From: Acidobacteriota bacterium
Lineage (GTDB): Bacteria > Acidobacteriota > Terriglobia > Terriglobales > Acidobacteriaceae
NCBI GenBank assembly: GCA_021779695.1
Contig: JAJYAE010000139.1
Span: forward strand, 1-10,887
DNA length: 10,887 nt
Direction of reading: 5' to 3'
The notes under the pieces are model-generated. The model saw nothing but the letters and a program-made list of their open reading frames with translations. It ran no database searches and was not told the DNA's origin. Position 1 is the first letter of the stretch; each line of letters begins with the position of its first letter. Position numbers and translations under genes: made by a program. Shown one piece after another: positions 1-6,842 of this stretch.

Positions 1-1114
1 GGTTGTCCTTGGCCGAGGGCAGCCGGAAGCCGTAATCCACCAGCGTCTGCTTCCGGCTGCGGTCTCCGTGCCACATCCCATGCACCTGCGGAATCGTCGC
101 GTGGCTCTCATCGACGAACAGAATGAAGTCACGCGGGAAGTAATCGAGCAGCGTCGGCGGCGGCTCGCCCGGCAACCGCCCGCTGAAGTGCCGCGAGTAG
201 TTCTCAATCCCGTGGCAGTAGCCCATCGACTTGATCATCTCCAGATCAAACCGCGTCCGCTGGTTCACCCGCTGGGCTTCCACCATCCGGCCCTCGGCCT
301 CCAGCTTGCCCACCCAGTCGTGCAGCTCCGCCAGAATCGACTCAACCGCCTCCGCCTTGCGCTCCGGCTGCACCACGTAGTGGCTCTTCGGATAGATGGG
401 CAGACGAGAGTACTTCTGCTTCACTGTGCCAAACAGCGGGTCAATCTGCGCCAGAGATTCAATCTCGTCGCCGAACATCTCAATCCGGTACGCATTCTCG
501 TCATAGGTAGGGAAGACCTCAATCACGTCGCCGCGCACGCGAAACGTCCCGCGCCGAAAGTCCGTATCGTTCCGCTCGTAGAGAATCTCCACCAGCCGCC
601 GCGTAATGTCCTTCCGGCTGATCTGCTGGCCCTTTTCCAGCAGCAGCAGCATCCCGTAGTAGGCCTCCGGCGAGCCAAGGCCATAGATGCAGCTCACCGA
701 GCTGACGATAATCGCGTCGCGCCGCTCAAACAGGCTGCGCGTCGCCGAGAGCCGCAGCTTGTCCAGCTCCTCATTGATTGTCGCTTCCTTCTCGATATAC
801 AGGTCGCCCGCCGGAATGTACGCCTCCGGCTGATAGTAGTCGTAGTAGCTCACGAAGTACTCGACCGCGTTGCCCGGAAAGAACTGCTTGAACTCGTGGT
901 AGAGCTGCGCCGCCAGCGTCTTGTTGTGCGCCAGAATCAGCGCCGGCCGGTTCGACTGCTCAATGACCTTGGCCATGGTGAAGGTCTTGCCCGACCCCGT
1001 CACGCCCAGCAGCACCTGGTGTTGCTCGCCCGCCGCCAGCCCGCCCACCAGCTCTTCAATCGCCCGCGGCTGGTCCCCACGCGGCTTGTACTGCGTCACA
1101 AGCTGAAAGTCCAT
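1..1114 (-). CDS. uvrB: UvrABC excinuclease subunit B, N-terminal part (3' end outside window)
   Basis: UvrB is the DNA-damage-verifying helicase-like subunit of bacterial nucleotide excision repair; it receives damage from UvrA and recruits UvrC. The minus strand reads 371 codons from an ATG at 1114 to the window edge. Visible motifs are Walker A GVTGSGKT (residues 37-44), the damage-probing beta-hairpin [12 protein letters not shown] (90-101), and the Walker B/DEAD-like box DESH (335-338). Just before the edge the frame reads [16 protein letters not shown], a stretch conserved in UvrB. Motif positions lie within a few residues of E. coli UvrB, which supports this start. Family members are about 660-700 residues, so slightly over half is present. 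No disruption is seen. It is transcribed away from the rest of the window and is not functionally tied to the hopanoid genes. Confidence 0.97.
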   Translation of the reverse strand, partial: MDFQLVTQYKPRGDQPRAIEELVGGLAAGEQHQVLLGVTGSGKTFTMAKVIEQSNRPALILAHNKTLAAQLYHEFKQFFPGNAVEYFVSYYDYYQPEAYIPAGDLYIEKEATINEELDKLRLSATRSLFERRDAIIVSSVSCIYGLGSPEAYYGMLLLLEKGQQISRKDITRRLVEILYERNDTDFRRGTFRVRGDVIEVFPTYDENAYRIEMFGDEIESLAQIDPLFGTVKQKYSRLPIYPKSHYVVQPERKAEAVESILAELHDWVGKLEAEGRMVEAQRVNQRTRFDLEMIKSMGYCHGIENYSRHFSGRLPGEPPPTLLDYFPRDFILFVDESHATIPQVHGMWHGDRSRKQTLVDYGFRLPSAKDN

Positions 1115-1120
1115 TCCGGG

Positions 1121-1126
1121 ATTATA
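1121..1126 (-). promoter_or_regulatory. -10 box of uvrB, leaderless arrangement
   Basis: On the minus strand a perfect TATAAT ends 6 nt before the uvrB ATG. A start point about 7 nt downstream of the hexamer would fall on the start codon itself, so the mRNA would have no leader. No Shine-Dalgarno sequence precedes the ATG, which fits. No convincing -35 hexamer is seen at 16-18 bp. Confidence 0.6.
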
Positions 1127-1285
1127 GCGGATGATAGGCGAACATCAGGCGAAAAACGGAAGCTGTATCTCCCTCTTCAGCCGAATAGGGCTTCAATCCG
1201 AGCGGCGCCGATGTGCCGCACCACATTCTTCATCCGAAGCACCGTCGCCTGCGCATCTTGTCCCGGAGGGACGAATCGAAAATAG

Positions 1286-1304
1286 CCCGGGATGAAATCC
1301 CGGG
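1286..1304. repeat. Perfect hairpin, 7-bp stem, between transposase and uvrB
   Basis: CCCGGGA, loop TGAAA, TCCCGGG forms a perfect 7-bp inverted repeat. It lies in the roughly 315-bp non-coding stretch between uvrB and the transposase, close to the REP-like repeat at 1324. It resembles an intergenic palindromic element. No U-tract follows on either strand, so it is not a classical terminator. Confidence 0.5.
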
Positions 1305-1323
1305 AAAGGTGCGAATCACACCG

Positions 1324-1349
1324 CCCGCCGTCCCGTAGGGCCGGCGCGA
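1324..1349 (+). repeat. Left REP-like repeat, inverted partner of 1967-1992
   Basis: This 26-bp segment matches the reverse complement of 1967-1992 at 25 of 26 positions. Internally it is an imperfect palindrome: GCCG (1327-1330) pairs with CGGC (1342-1345) and CCC (1332-1334) with GGG (1338-1340), leaving a T/C mismatch and a GTA loop. GTAG sits at 1335-1338; GTAG/GGAG tetranucleotides are recognised by REP-associated transposases, although usually at the 5' foot of the hairpin and not in the loop. Confidence 0.6.
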
Positions 1350-1430
1350 ATCTCCTGATCCGCCGCAACCGCCCCATCGGATGCCGCGCCAATCCCGCCG
1401 CCTCAAACAACCTCGGCTGACCCGAACCCC

Positions 1431-1880
1431 TCATCCCCACGCATACCGCGGGTCGTATTCAATGCCGTGCTTCTTCAAAAACGCCACATACTCCGCCTGA
1501 AAATCCCGCTTGCGATGATGCTCCTGCTGACCCGCAATGTACGCTGTGGTCGCGTCCACCTGATTCAACCCCACCGAAAACGCCCCGTATCCCTCCTGCC
1601 AGGCAAACTCCGGCACACCGCACGTCTCGTGCATCCATCGCGACGACCCCTGCTTGATCTCCCGCATCGCCTGCGAAACCGTCTTCGTCGCCGGCAGACT
1701 GAGCAGAATGTGGACGTGATCCTCCGTTCCGCCCACCGCGAGGGCCTTCATTGCGTGCTCGCGCGCAATTCCTCCGATGTACGCCCACAACCGCTCCCGC
1801 ACATCCTCCGCGATCAACTTGCGGCGCTCTTTGGTCGAAAAAACGCAATGGAACAATAACGAAGAATAGGTGTGGGCCAT
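1431..1880 (-). CDS. REP-associated/IS200-type tyrosine transposase (Y1, HUH)
   Basis: A 149-residue protein of the Y1_Tnp fold, the single-strand-specific HUH transposases of IS200/IS605 elements and their domesticated REP-associated relatives (RAYTs). The HUH metal motif is HVH (residues 55-57), preceded by GGTED. The helix AYIAGQQEHH (113-122) carries the probable nucleophile Tyr114 and the metal-assisting Gln118, followed by the typical ending LKKHGIEYDPRY. Length is normal and the frame is open, so it looks intact. The ATG at 1880 gives the conserved beginning MAHTYSSLLFH. No strong ribosome binding site is seen. It is a lone gene with no TnpB partner and is flanked by hairpins and a near-perfect inverted repeat. 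Whether it is a mobile IS200-like element or a resident RAYT cannot be settled from one copy. Confidence 0.9.
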   Translation of the reverse strand: MAHTYSSLLFHCVFSTKERRKLIAEDVRERLWAYIGGIAREHAMKALAVGGTEDHVHILLSLPATKTVSQAMREIKQGSSRWMHETCGVPEFAWQEGYGAFSVGLNQVDATTAYIAGQQEHHRKRDFQAEYVAFLKKHGIEYDPRYAWG

Positions 1881-1926
1881 GGCAGGCCAATGCTAAATCG
1901 AACCCATCACGCGAACCAAATCCGAG

Positions 1927-1950
1927 CCGCCGCGCGGAGCCATGCGGCGG
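1927..1950. repeat. Hairpin upstream of transposase gene
   Basis: CCGCCGC (1927-1933) and GCGGCGG (1944-1950) form a perfect 7-bp stem with a 10-nt loop that contains GGAG (1936-1939). It lies between the transposase start and the right REP-like repeat. HUH transposases bind such hairpins, so it may belong to the element end. Confidence 0.4.
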
Positions 1951-1966
1951 TTCCGCCCTCAGCCTC

Positions 1967-1992
1967 TCGCGCCGGCCCTGCGGGACGGCGGG
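1967..1992 (-). repeat. Right REP-like repeat, inverted partner of 1324-1349
   Basis: Reverse complement of the left copy with one difference (C for T, which changes the GTAG of the left copy to GCAG). Its own hairpin is GCCG (1971-1974)/CGGC (1986-1989) plus CCC/GGG, with a G/A mismatch and a TGC loop. Together the two copies bracket 669 bp that hold only the transposase gene, close to the usual size of an IS200 element. Confidence 0.6.
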
Positions 1993-2012
1993 CAGCCTTG
2001 CGCCGGCTGCCC
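1990..2012. repeat. Perfect 8-bp-stem hairpin abutting the right REP-like repeat
   Basis: GGGCAGCC (1990-1997) and GGCTGCCC (2005-2012) pair perfectly around a 7-nt loop. The hairpin begins inside the last bases of the right inverted repeat, so two palindromes stand side by side, as in composite REP elements (BIMEs). Confidence 0.5.
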
Positions 2013-2229
2013 AGGATTGCATCCGCCGTTTCAAATTGCGTAGAAATCAACCGCAGCGAACCGCCCCCTCACGCCGCATCCAGATGCAGCCGGTTTCCCA
2101 GCGCACGGAGCGCCGCGTCAATCCGGTCGATCTTGGTCGGGTAGTTCAGGCTCGTCGGGCGGTTTACCTCCCACCGCCTCCCCGTCCCGCACCATGGCAA
2201 GAACTTCGCTGCGAAAATTCAGGAACAGG
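2013..2229. other. Intergenic region upstream of ispH without a recognised gene
   Basis: Together with 1881-2012 this is about 360 bp between the transposase start and the ispH start. After the hairpins I see no RNA gene and no recognisable protein. The minus strand is open for 49 codons (2218 to a TGA at 2069-2071) and ends in the protein-like string NYPTKIDRIDAALRALGNRL, but it has no ATG or GTG start, so I do not call it a gene. A plus-strand ATG at 2194 is in frame with ispH but lacks a ribosome binding site and lies upstream of the probable promoter. Confidence 0.5.
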
Positions 2230-2235
2230 TATACT
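2230..2235 (+). promoter_or_regulatory. -10 box of ispH, leaderless arrangement
   Basis: TATACT is followed by exactly 6 nt and then GTG at 2242, the same geometry as TATAAT-6 nt-ATG at uvrB. A start point 7 nt downstream of the hexamer would be the G of GTG, giving a leaderless mRNA. The GGAG at 2237-2240 is only 1 nt from the GTG, too close to act as a ribosome binding site. No good -35 is seen. Confidence 0.55.
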
Positions 2236-2241
2236 TGGAGT

Positions 2242-3270
2242 GTGACCACAACCGCCCTGAATCCCACTTCCACCGGCAGTCAGGCTGGCGCTTCCCCTTC
2301 AGAAAAGCGCGTGTTGCTCCTCAAGCCCCGCGGCTTCTGCGCGGGTGTCGTTCGTGCCATCGACATCGTCCGCATCGCCCTTGAGACCTTTGGAGCGCCC
2401 ATCTACGTCCGCCGCGAAATCGTCCACAACCGCTACGTTGTGAACGAGTTGGCAGAGAAGGGCGCGATCTTCGTCCACGAAATCGAAGAGGTTCCAGACG
2501 GCGCGCGCGTCATCTACTCCGCTCACGGCGTCTCGCCCGCGGTCCGCGAGTCCAGCAAGGAGCGCCACCTCAAGGTCATCGACGCCACCTGCCCGCTCGT
2601 CACCAAGGTCCACATTGAGGCCGTCAAGTTCGCCCAGCAGGGCTACTCGCTGGTCCTCATCGGCCACCGCGACCACGACGAGATTGAAGGCACACTCGGC
2701 GAAGCGCCCAATGTCACGCAGGTCGTCTCCAACGTTGCCGACGTCGAAGCCCTCCAGGTGCCCGATCCCAATCGCGTCGCCTACCTCACCCAGACCACGC
2801 TCTCGCTCGACGAGGCCCGCGACATCATCCACGCCCTCAAAACCAAGTACCCCAACATCGCCGGCCCCCACTCGCAGGACATCTGCTACGCCACGGAAAA
2901 CCGACAGGTGGCGGTCCGCAACGTGGCCCACAACGCCGACCTTGTCCTCGTCGTCGGCTCCACCAACAGCTCCAACTCCAACCGCCTGGTTGAAGTCTCG
3001 CGCAATCTCGGCACCATCGGGTATCTGATTGATAACTACCAGGCCATCAACTCCGAATGGCTCAAGGGCGTGACCAGCGTCGCTGTTACCGCCGGCGCAT
3101 CCGCCCCGGAGATTCTGGTGCAGGGCGTCATCGATTACCTGCGGCAAAACGGATTCTCCCGCGTCGAAGAAGTTGAAGTGATGCCGGAGAATGTCCGCTT
3201 CGGCCTCCCGCCTGAGATTGTTCAGGCCATCGGTAGCGCCAGTGGCGACCATTCCGTTGCCGTGCAATAG
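2242..3270 (+). CDS. ispH: 4-hydroxy-3-methylbut-2-enyl diphosphate reductase (IspH/LytB)
   Basis: IspH is the cytosolic [4Fe-4S] enzyme that reduces HMBPP to IPP and DMAPP, the last step of the MEP isoprenoid pathway. From GTG 2242 the protein has 342 residues. The three cluster cysteines are Cys33 (PRGFCAG), Cys117 (DATCPLV) and Cys215 (DICYATENRQ). Substrate-pocket residues include His62 (EIVHNRY), His95 (SAHGVSP), His145 (GHRDHDE) and the NSSNSNRL loop near 242-249. Spacing matches E. coli IspH (Cys12, 96, 197) apart from about 20 extra N-terminal residues rich in Thr, Ser and Ala. The in-frame ATG at 2194 would add 16 more unconserved residues and lies upstream of the -10 box, so GTG is preferred. 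It precedes shc by 170 bp on the same strand, which suits a supply role for squalene and hopanoids, though IspH also serves every other isoprenoid. Confidence 0.95.
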   Translation: MTTTALNPTSTGSQAGASPSEKRVLLLKPRGFCAGVVRAIDIVRIALETFGAPIYVRREIVHNRYVVNELAEKGAIFVHEIEEVPDGARVIYSAHGVSPAVRESSKERHLKVIDATCPLVTKVHIEAVKFAQQGYSLVLIGHRDHDEIEGTLGEAPNVTQVVSNVADVEALQVPDPNRVAYLTQTTLSLDEARDIIHALKTKYPNIAGPHSQDICYATENRQVAVRNVAHNADLVLVVGSTNSSNSNRLVEVSRNLGTIGYLIDNYQAINSEWLKGVTSVAVTAGASAPEILVQGVIDYLRQNGFSRVEEVEVMPENVRFGLPPEIVQAIGSASGDHSVAVQ

Positions 3271-3388
3271 CATTCCGGGCCTCGCGCGCTGGCAATCCGG
3301 CTCGGCGCGCCCCTTGGCCCCGTAAAAAGAACCCTTTCCGCGCTCCAGGAATCCTGTAGAGTAGCGGGCAGGCGCGCATTCCAGTTTT

Positions 3389-3405
3389 CCCGGCCTTCTG
3401 CCGGG
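3389..3405. repeat. Small hairpin in the ispH-shc gap
   Basis: CCCGGC (3389-3394) and GCCGGG (3400-3405) form a 6-bp stem with a CTTCT loop, 35 bp before the shc ATG. No U-tract follows. A weak -10-like TAGAGT (3357-3362) lies upstream, with CTTTCC 17 bp before it, so the hairpin could lie in an shc leader. Its role is not established. Confidence 0.3.
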
Positions 3406-3440
3406 CAGCGCGAAGCAGAACTGAGGCATCGCAAATCAGC

Positions 3441-5453
3441 ATGAGTGCAGAGCAAGGAAAGCAAGTCGCGACATCCACCGTTCCCAAATTCGGGCGCCTG
3501 GATGCAGACCTGGGAGATGTGGACGTTGCCCTTGAGCGCGCCCGTGAACAACTCCTCTCCCTGCAGCATCCGGATGGCCACTGGTGCGGCGAGCTCGAAG
3601 CCGACTCCATGCTTGAGGCCGACTACATCTTCCTCCACACGCTCCTCGAGAGTGGCGACCCCGGCCGGCTCCAGCGCGCATTCACTGAGATGATGCGCTA
3701 CCAGAATGACGACGGCAGTTGGAGTATCTATCCCGGCGGTCCCGGCAACATCTCGCTCTCCGTCAAGTGCTACTTCTCCGCCAAGCTCATGGGCCTCACC
3801 GCTGACGAGCCCCGCATGGTCAAGTGCCGCGACTGGGTTCTCGCCCACGGTGGCGTCGTTGAGTGCAATACCTTCACCAAGATGTATCTCTGCGCCCTCG
3901 GCCAGTACGACTATGACGCCGTGCCCGCCATCCCGCCGGAGATCGTCCTTTTTCCCAACTGGTTCTACTTCAATCTCTACGAAATCTCCTCGTGGTCGCG
4001 TTCGATTCTCGTCCCGCTGGCCATCATGTATGCCAAGAAGCCCTTCAAGAAGATTCCGCCCGAGCAGGGAATCGACGAGCTCTACGTCGGTGGCCGCGCC
4101 AACTCCATCCTGCGCCTGCGCCGCGATCGCAAGAAGCTCTTCTCCTGGCGCAATTTCTTCATCGTGATTGATCGCCTGATGCACTGGTCTGAAGCCGTGC
4201 ACCTCCGCCCGCTGCGCAAGCTCGCCCTCAAGCGCGCAGAGAAGTGGATGCTCGACCGCCTCGAAATGACCGACGGTCTGGGCGCCATCTATCCCGCCAT
4301 GATGAACGCCATCATCGCCCTGCGCTGCCTCGGCTACTCCGAAGACGATCCCCAGGTCATCCGCGCGCGCGACGAATTTGAAAAACTCGGCATCGAGCAG
4401 CCCGCCACGGAGAGCATGCCCGAGCCCACCTTCCGCATGCAGCCCTGCATGAGCCCGGTCTGGGACACTGCGCAGGCCGTCTATGCGCTCGGTGAAGCCG
4501 GTGTGCCCGCCGACGATCCGCGCCTGGTCAAGGCTGCGGACTGGCTCCTTTCCAAGGAAGTCCGCCACAAGGGCGACTGGGCCGTCAAAGTACCCAACGT
4601 CGAGCCCGGCGGCTGGTACTTCGAATACGCCAACGAGTTCTACCCTGACACTGACGACACCGCTCAGGTCCTGATGGCTCTCAGCAAGGTCACGAGCCCC
4701 CGCGAGCGTCTGCAGATTCAGGTCGCCGAGCGCGCCATCGCATGGGAGTTCGCCATGCAGTGCAAAGGCGGCGGATGGGGCAGCTTCGACAAAGACAACA
4801 CCAAGATGATCTTCCAGTACATCCCCTTTGCGGATCACAATGCCATGCTCGATCCGCCCACCGTGGACATCACTGGACGCATGCTTGAAATGCTCGCCGC
4901 ATATGGCTATAACCAGAGCGACAAGCGCGTGCAAAAGGCCATCCGGTTTATCCTCTCCGAGCAGGAACCGGACGGCAGTTGGTTCGGCCGCTGGGGCGTC
5001 AACTACATCTACGGAACCTTCCTCGTCCTGCGAGGCCTTGAGGCCGTCGGCTTCGATCCTCTCGAGCCGCAGGTGCAGCAGGCCGCCGAGTGGGTCCGCA
5101 TGGTCCAGAACCCCGACGGCGGATGGGGCGAGACCTGTGGGAGTTACGACGACCCCAATCTGCGCGGCACCGGCGTCAGCACGCCCTCGCAAACCGCATG
5201 GGCGCTGCTCGCCCTGCTCGCCGCAGGCGACGACCGCTCCGACTCCATCGCCAAAGGCATTCGCTGGCTGCTCACTCACCAGCGCGCAGACGGCAACTGG
5301 GATGAGTCCATGGGCGCAGGGCCCACGCGTCAGAACATCATCACGGGAACGGGCTTCCCCCGTGTCTTTTATTTGTCGTACGACATGTACCGCCTGTACT
5401 TCCCGCTGCTGGCGCTCACCACTTACAAGAAAGCCATGGAGTGCGCCGCGTAA
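3441..5453 (+). CDS. shc: Squalene-hopene cyclase
   Basis: Squalene-hopene cyclase folds linear squalene into the pentacyclic hopene/diplopterol skeleton at the membrane surface, the committing step of hopanoid synthesis. The protein has 670 residues, within the usual 630-730. The catalytic acid motif DxDD is D403-T-D405-D406 in FYPDTDDTAQVL, equivalent to D374-D377 of the Alicyclobacillus enzyme. QW-type repeats occur at 42-48, 88-94, 440-446 (QCKGGGW), 508-514, 556-562 and 614-620, and the C-terminal GTGFPRVFYLSYDMYR stretch is family-typical. There is no signal peptide, as expected for a monotopic enzyme. The ATG at 3441 is the first in frame; GAGG (3423-3426) is 14 nt away and a weak ribosome binding site. 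The gene follows ispH and precedes hpnH. The opposite strand carries a very long open frame, a G+C artefact. Confidence 0.97.
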   Translation: MSAEQGKQVATSTVPKFGRLDADLGDVDVALERAREQLLSLQHPDGHWCGELEADSMLEADYIFLHTLLESGDPGRLQRAFTEMMRYQNDDGSWSIYPGGPGNISLSVKCYFSAKLMGLTADEPRMVKCRDWVLAHGGVVECNTFTKMYLCALGQYDYDAVPAIPPEIVLFPNWFYFNLYEISSWSRSILVPLAIMYAKKPFKKIPPEQGIDELYVGGRANSILRLRRDRKKLFSWRNFFIVIDRLMHWSEAVHLRPLRKLALKRAEKWMLDRLEMTDGLGAIYPAMMNAIIALRCLGYSEDDPQVIRARDEFEKLGIEQPATESMPEPTFRMQPCMSPVWDTAQAVYALGEAGVPADDPRLVKAADWLLSKEVRHKGDWAVKVPNVEPGGWYFEYANEFYPDTDDTAQVLMALSKVTSPRERLQIQVAERAIAWEFAMQCKGGGWGSFDKDNTKMIFQYIPFADHNAMLDPPTVDITGRMLEMLAAYGYNQSDKRVQKAIRFILSEQEPDGSWFGRWGVNYIYGTFLVLRGLEAVGFDPLEPQVQQAAEWVRMVQNPDGGWGETCGSYDDPNLRGTGVSTPSQTAWALLALLAAGDDRSDSIAKGIRWLLTHQRADGNWDESMGAGPTRQNIITGTGFPRVFYLSYDMYRLYFPLLALTTYKKAMECAA

Positions 5454-5463
5454 TCAGCCAGTT

Positions 5464-5507
5464 ACCCCCGGATGTGGGGTGCGCCAGATCTCGTCTTTGA
5501 GACCTGG
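5464..5507 (+). terminator. Paired hairpins just downstream of shc (terminator-like or intergenic repeat)
   Basis: Two hairpins lie side by side starting 11 nt after the shc stop. The first is ACCCC (5464-5468)/GGGGT (5476-5480). The second is CCAG-A-TCTC (5484-5492) paired with GAGA-C-CTGG (5499-5507): eight base pairs with one A/C mismatch and a GTCTTT loop. The following bases, GAAACAAAGG, contain no U-run, so intrinsic termination is uncertain. Similar palindromes holding GAGACCTGGG are, to my recollection, common between genes in Acidobacteriota, so a dispersed repeat or mRNA 3' stabiliser is equally likely. Confidence 0.45.
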
Positions 5508-5532
5508 GAAACAAAGGATTCAACCGGTCTGA

Positions 5533-5561
5533 AGGTCTAAAACTCGGGCCGCTCAAGACCT
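5533..5561. repeat. Inverted repeat in the hpnH upstream region
   Basis: AGGTCT (5533-5538) and AGACCT (5556-5561) are inverted around 17 nt. It lies in the 270-bp gap before hpnH and could be a regulator site or a chance pairing. The rest of the gap (5562-5706) has an A-run at 5635-5641 and A/T-richer sequence around 5640-5700, where an hpnH promoter would be expected, but I cannot choose a -35/-10 pair. Confidence 0.25.
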
Positions 5562-5723
5562 GTCAAGTTCCAAGGCACGGCAAAGCTCAGGCCGGATCCA
5601 CGTAACCCTCGTGATTCCAGTCGCTTGAGACACCAAAAAATCTTTGCCGCGTTTTGCATGTGAATTCCGCGATTCAGCTAACCTAGAAATAGGTGCAAAT
5701 CGCGCTGGAGGATTTCTCACACT

Positions 5724-6842
5724 ATGGCTGTTCCAATCTCACAGATGTGGACGGTGGCCACCTATGTACTTAAGAAGCGCTTCAGTGGCAACCGGCGTTA
5801 CCCGCTGGTGCTCATGCTTGAGCCGCTCTTCCGCTGCAACCTGGCTTGCGCCGGCTGCGGCAAGGTGCAGTATCCGCCCCACGTCCTCAAGCGGATGCTC
5901 ACGCCCGAGGAGTGCTTCAAGGCTGTTGAAGAGTGCGGCGCGCCCATGGTCTCCATCCCCGGCGGCGAGCCGCTCCTGCACCCGCAGATTGTCGAGATCG
6001 TCAACGGCCTCATCGCCCGCAGAAAGTACATCTACCTCTGCACCAACGCGCTCGAACTCAAGCGCCGCCTGCATGAGTTCACGCCCTCCAAGTACCTGAC
6101 CTTCTCGGTCCACCTCGACGGCGACCGCGACCACCACGACTTCTCCGTCTGCCGCGAAGGCGGCTACGATCTCGCCGTCGAAGGCATCAAGGAGGCCGTC
6201 AAGCGCGGCTTCCGCGTCACTACTAACGCCACCTTCTTCGATGGCACAGACCCCAACAACGTCCGCGCCTTCTTCGATGACGTCATGGCCATGGGCGTCG
6301 AGGGCATCGTACTCTCGCCCGGCTACAGCTATGAGATGGCGCCCGACCAGAACCGCTTCCTCGGGCGCGCCCGCGTGCGACGGCTCTTCCGCGCCATCCT
6401 TTCGAACCGCAAGCCGAACTGGAAATTCAACATGTCGCCCCTGTTCCTGGAATTCCTGATGGGCGACCGCAAATACGAATGCACGCCGTGGGGCTCGCCC
6501 GCCTACAACATCTTCGGCTGGCAGCGCCCCTGCTACCTCTTGCAGGATGGCTATGCGGAGTCTTTCAAGGAACTGCTCGAAACCACAAAGTGGGAAGAGT
6601 ACGGCGTCGCTTCCGGCAATCCCAAGTGCGCCAACTGCATGGTGAGCTGCGGCTACGAGCCCAGCGCCGTCATGGACGGCTTCGGATCGCTATCCGGTTT
6701 CTGGGGCATGATTCGCGGCACCTTCAGCCTCTATAAAGACCAGCACGCGCTCAAACTGCTCGCCGAGCCCGCGCCTCACGGCCCGTCTTCCCTGGTGCAG
6801 ATTGCCAAGCCCGCTGAAGCTTTGGAGGAGACCAAGGCATGA
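5724..6842 (+). CDS. hpnH: Radical SAM adenosylhopane synthase HpnH
   Basis: HpnH joins a 5'-deoxyadenosyl radical to hopene (diploptene) to make adenosylhopane, the first step in building the C35 side chain of bacteriohopanepolyols. The protein has 372 residues. The radical-SAM cluster motif CxxxCxxC is Cys38, Cys42, Cys45 (RCNLACAGCGK), followed by the SAM-contacting GGEP at 80-83. The C-terminal part, corresponding to the HpnH-specific DUF3463 region, has the cysteine-rich segment CANCMVSCGYEP with Cys302, Cys305 and Cys309, plus Cys253 and Cys270. GGAGG at 5707-5711 lies 12 nt before the ATG, a good though slightly distant ribosome binding site. It is followed by a gene that overlaps its stop codon (ATGA), so the two are probably translationally coupled. 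Confidence 0.96.
   Translation: MAVPISQMWTVATYVLKKRFSGNRRYPLVLMLEPLFRCNLACAGCGKVQYPPHVLKRMLTPEECFKAVEECGAPMVSIPGGEPLLHPQIVEIVNGLIARRKYIYLCTNALELKRRLHEFTPSKYLTFSVHLDGDRDHHDFSVCREGGYDLAVEGIKEAVKRGFRVTTNATFFDGTDPNNVRAFFDDVMAMGVEGIVLSPGYSYEMAPDQNRFLGRARVRRLFRAILSNRKPNWKFNMSPLFLEFLMGDRKYECTPWGSPAYNIFGWQRPCYLLQDGYAESFKELLETTKWEEYGVASGNPKCANCMVSCGYEPSAVMDGFGSLSGFWGMIRGTFSLYKDQHALKLLAEPAPHGPSSLVQIAKPAEALEETKA

Noticed and set aside
68..1285. Plus-strand open frame of 405 codons at the left end
   Set aside because: It is antisense to uvrB, whose Walker A, beta-hairpin and DESH motifs are all present on the minus strand; the plus-strand translation is a repetitive Arg/Leu/His/Val composition artefact.
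1177..1440. Minus-strand 87-codon frame between transposase and uvrB
   Set aside because: It runs through the palindrome at 1286-1304 and the repeat at 1324-1349 and overlaps the transposase end; the translation looks like read-through of repeat DNA.
2194..2241. ATG at 2194 as the ispH start
   Set aside because: No ribosome binding site; it lies upstream of the probable -10 box and adds unconserved residues, so GTG 2242 is preferred.
2299..3429. Minus-strand open frame of 376 codons opposite ispH
   Set aside because: Antisense to all the conserved IspH cysteines and histidines; Val/Asp/Gly-rich composition typical of a shadow frame.
3222..5279. Very long minus-strand open frame (685 codons) opposite shc
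   Set aside because: It lies fully antisense to a clear squalene-hopene cyclase; its sequence is low in recognisable motifs and its openness follows from G+C-rich third codon positions.
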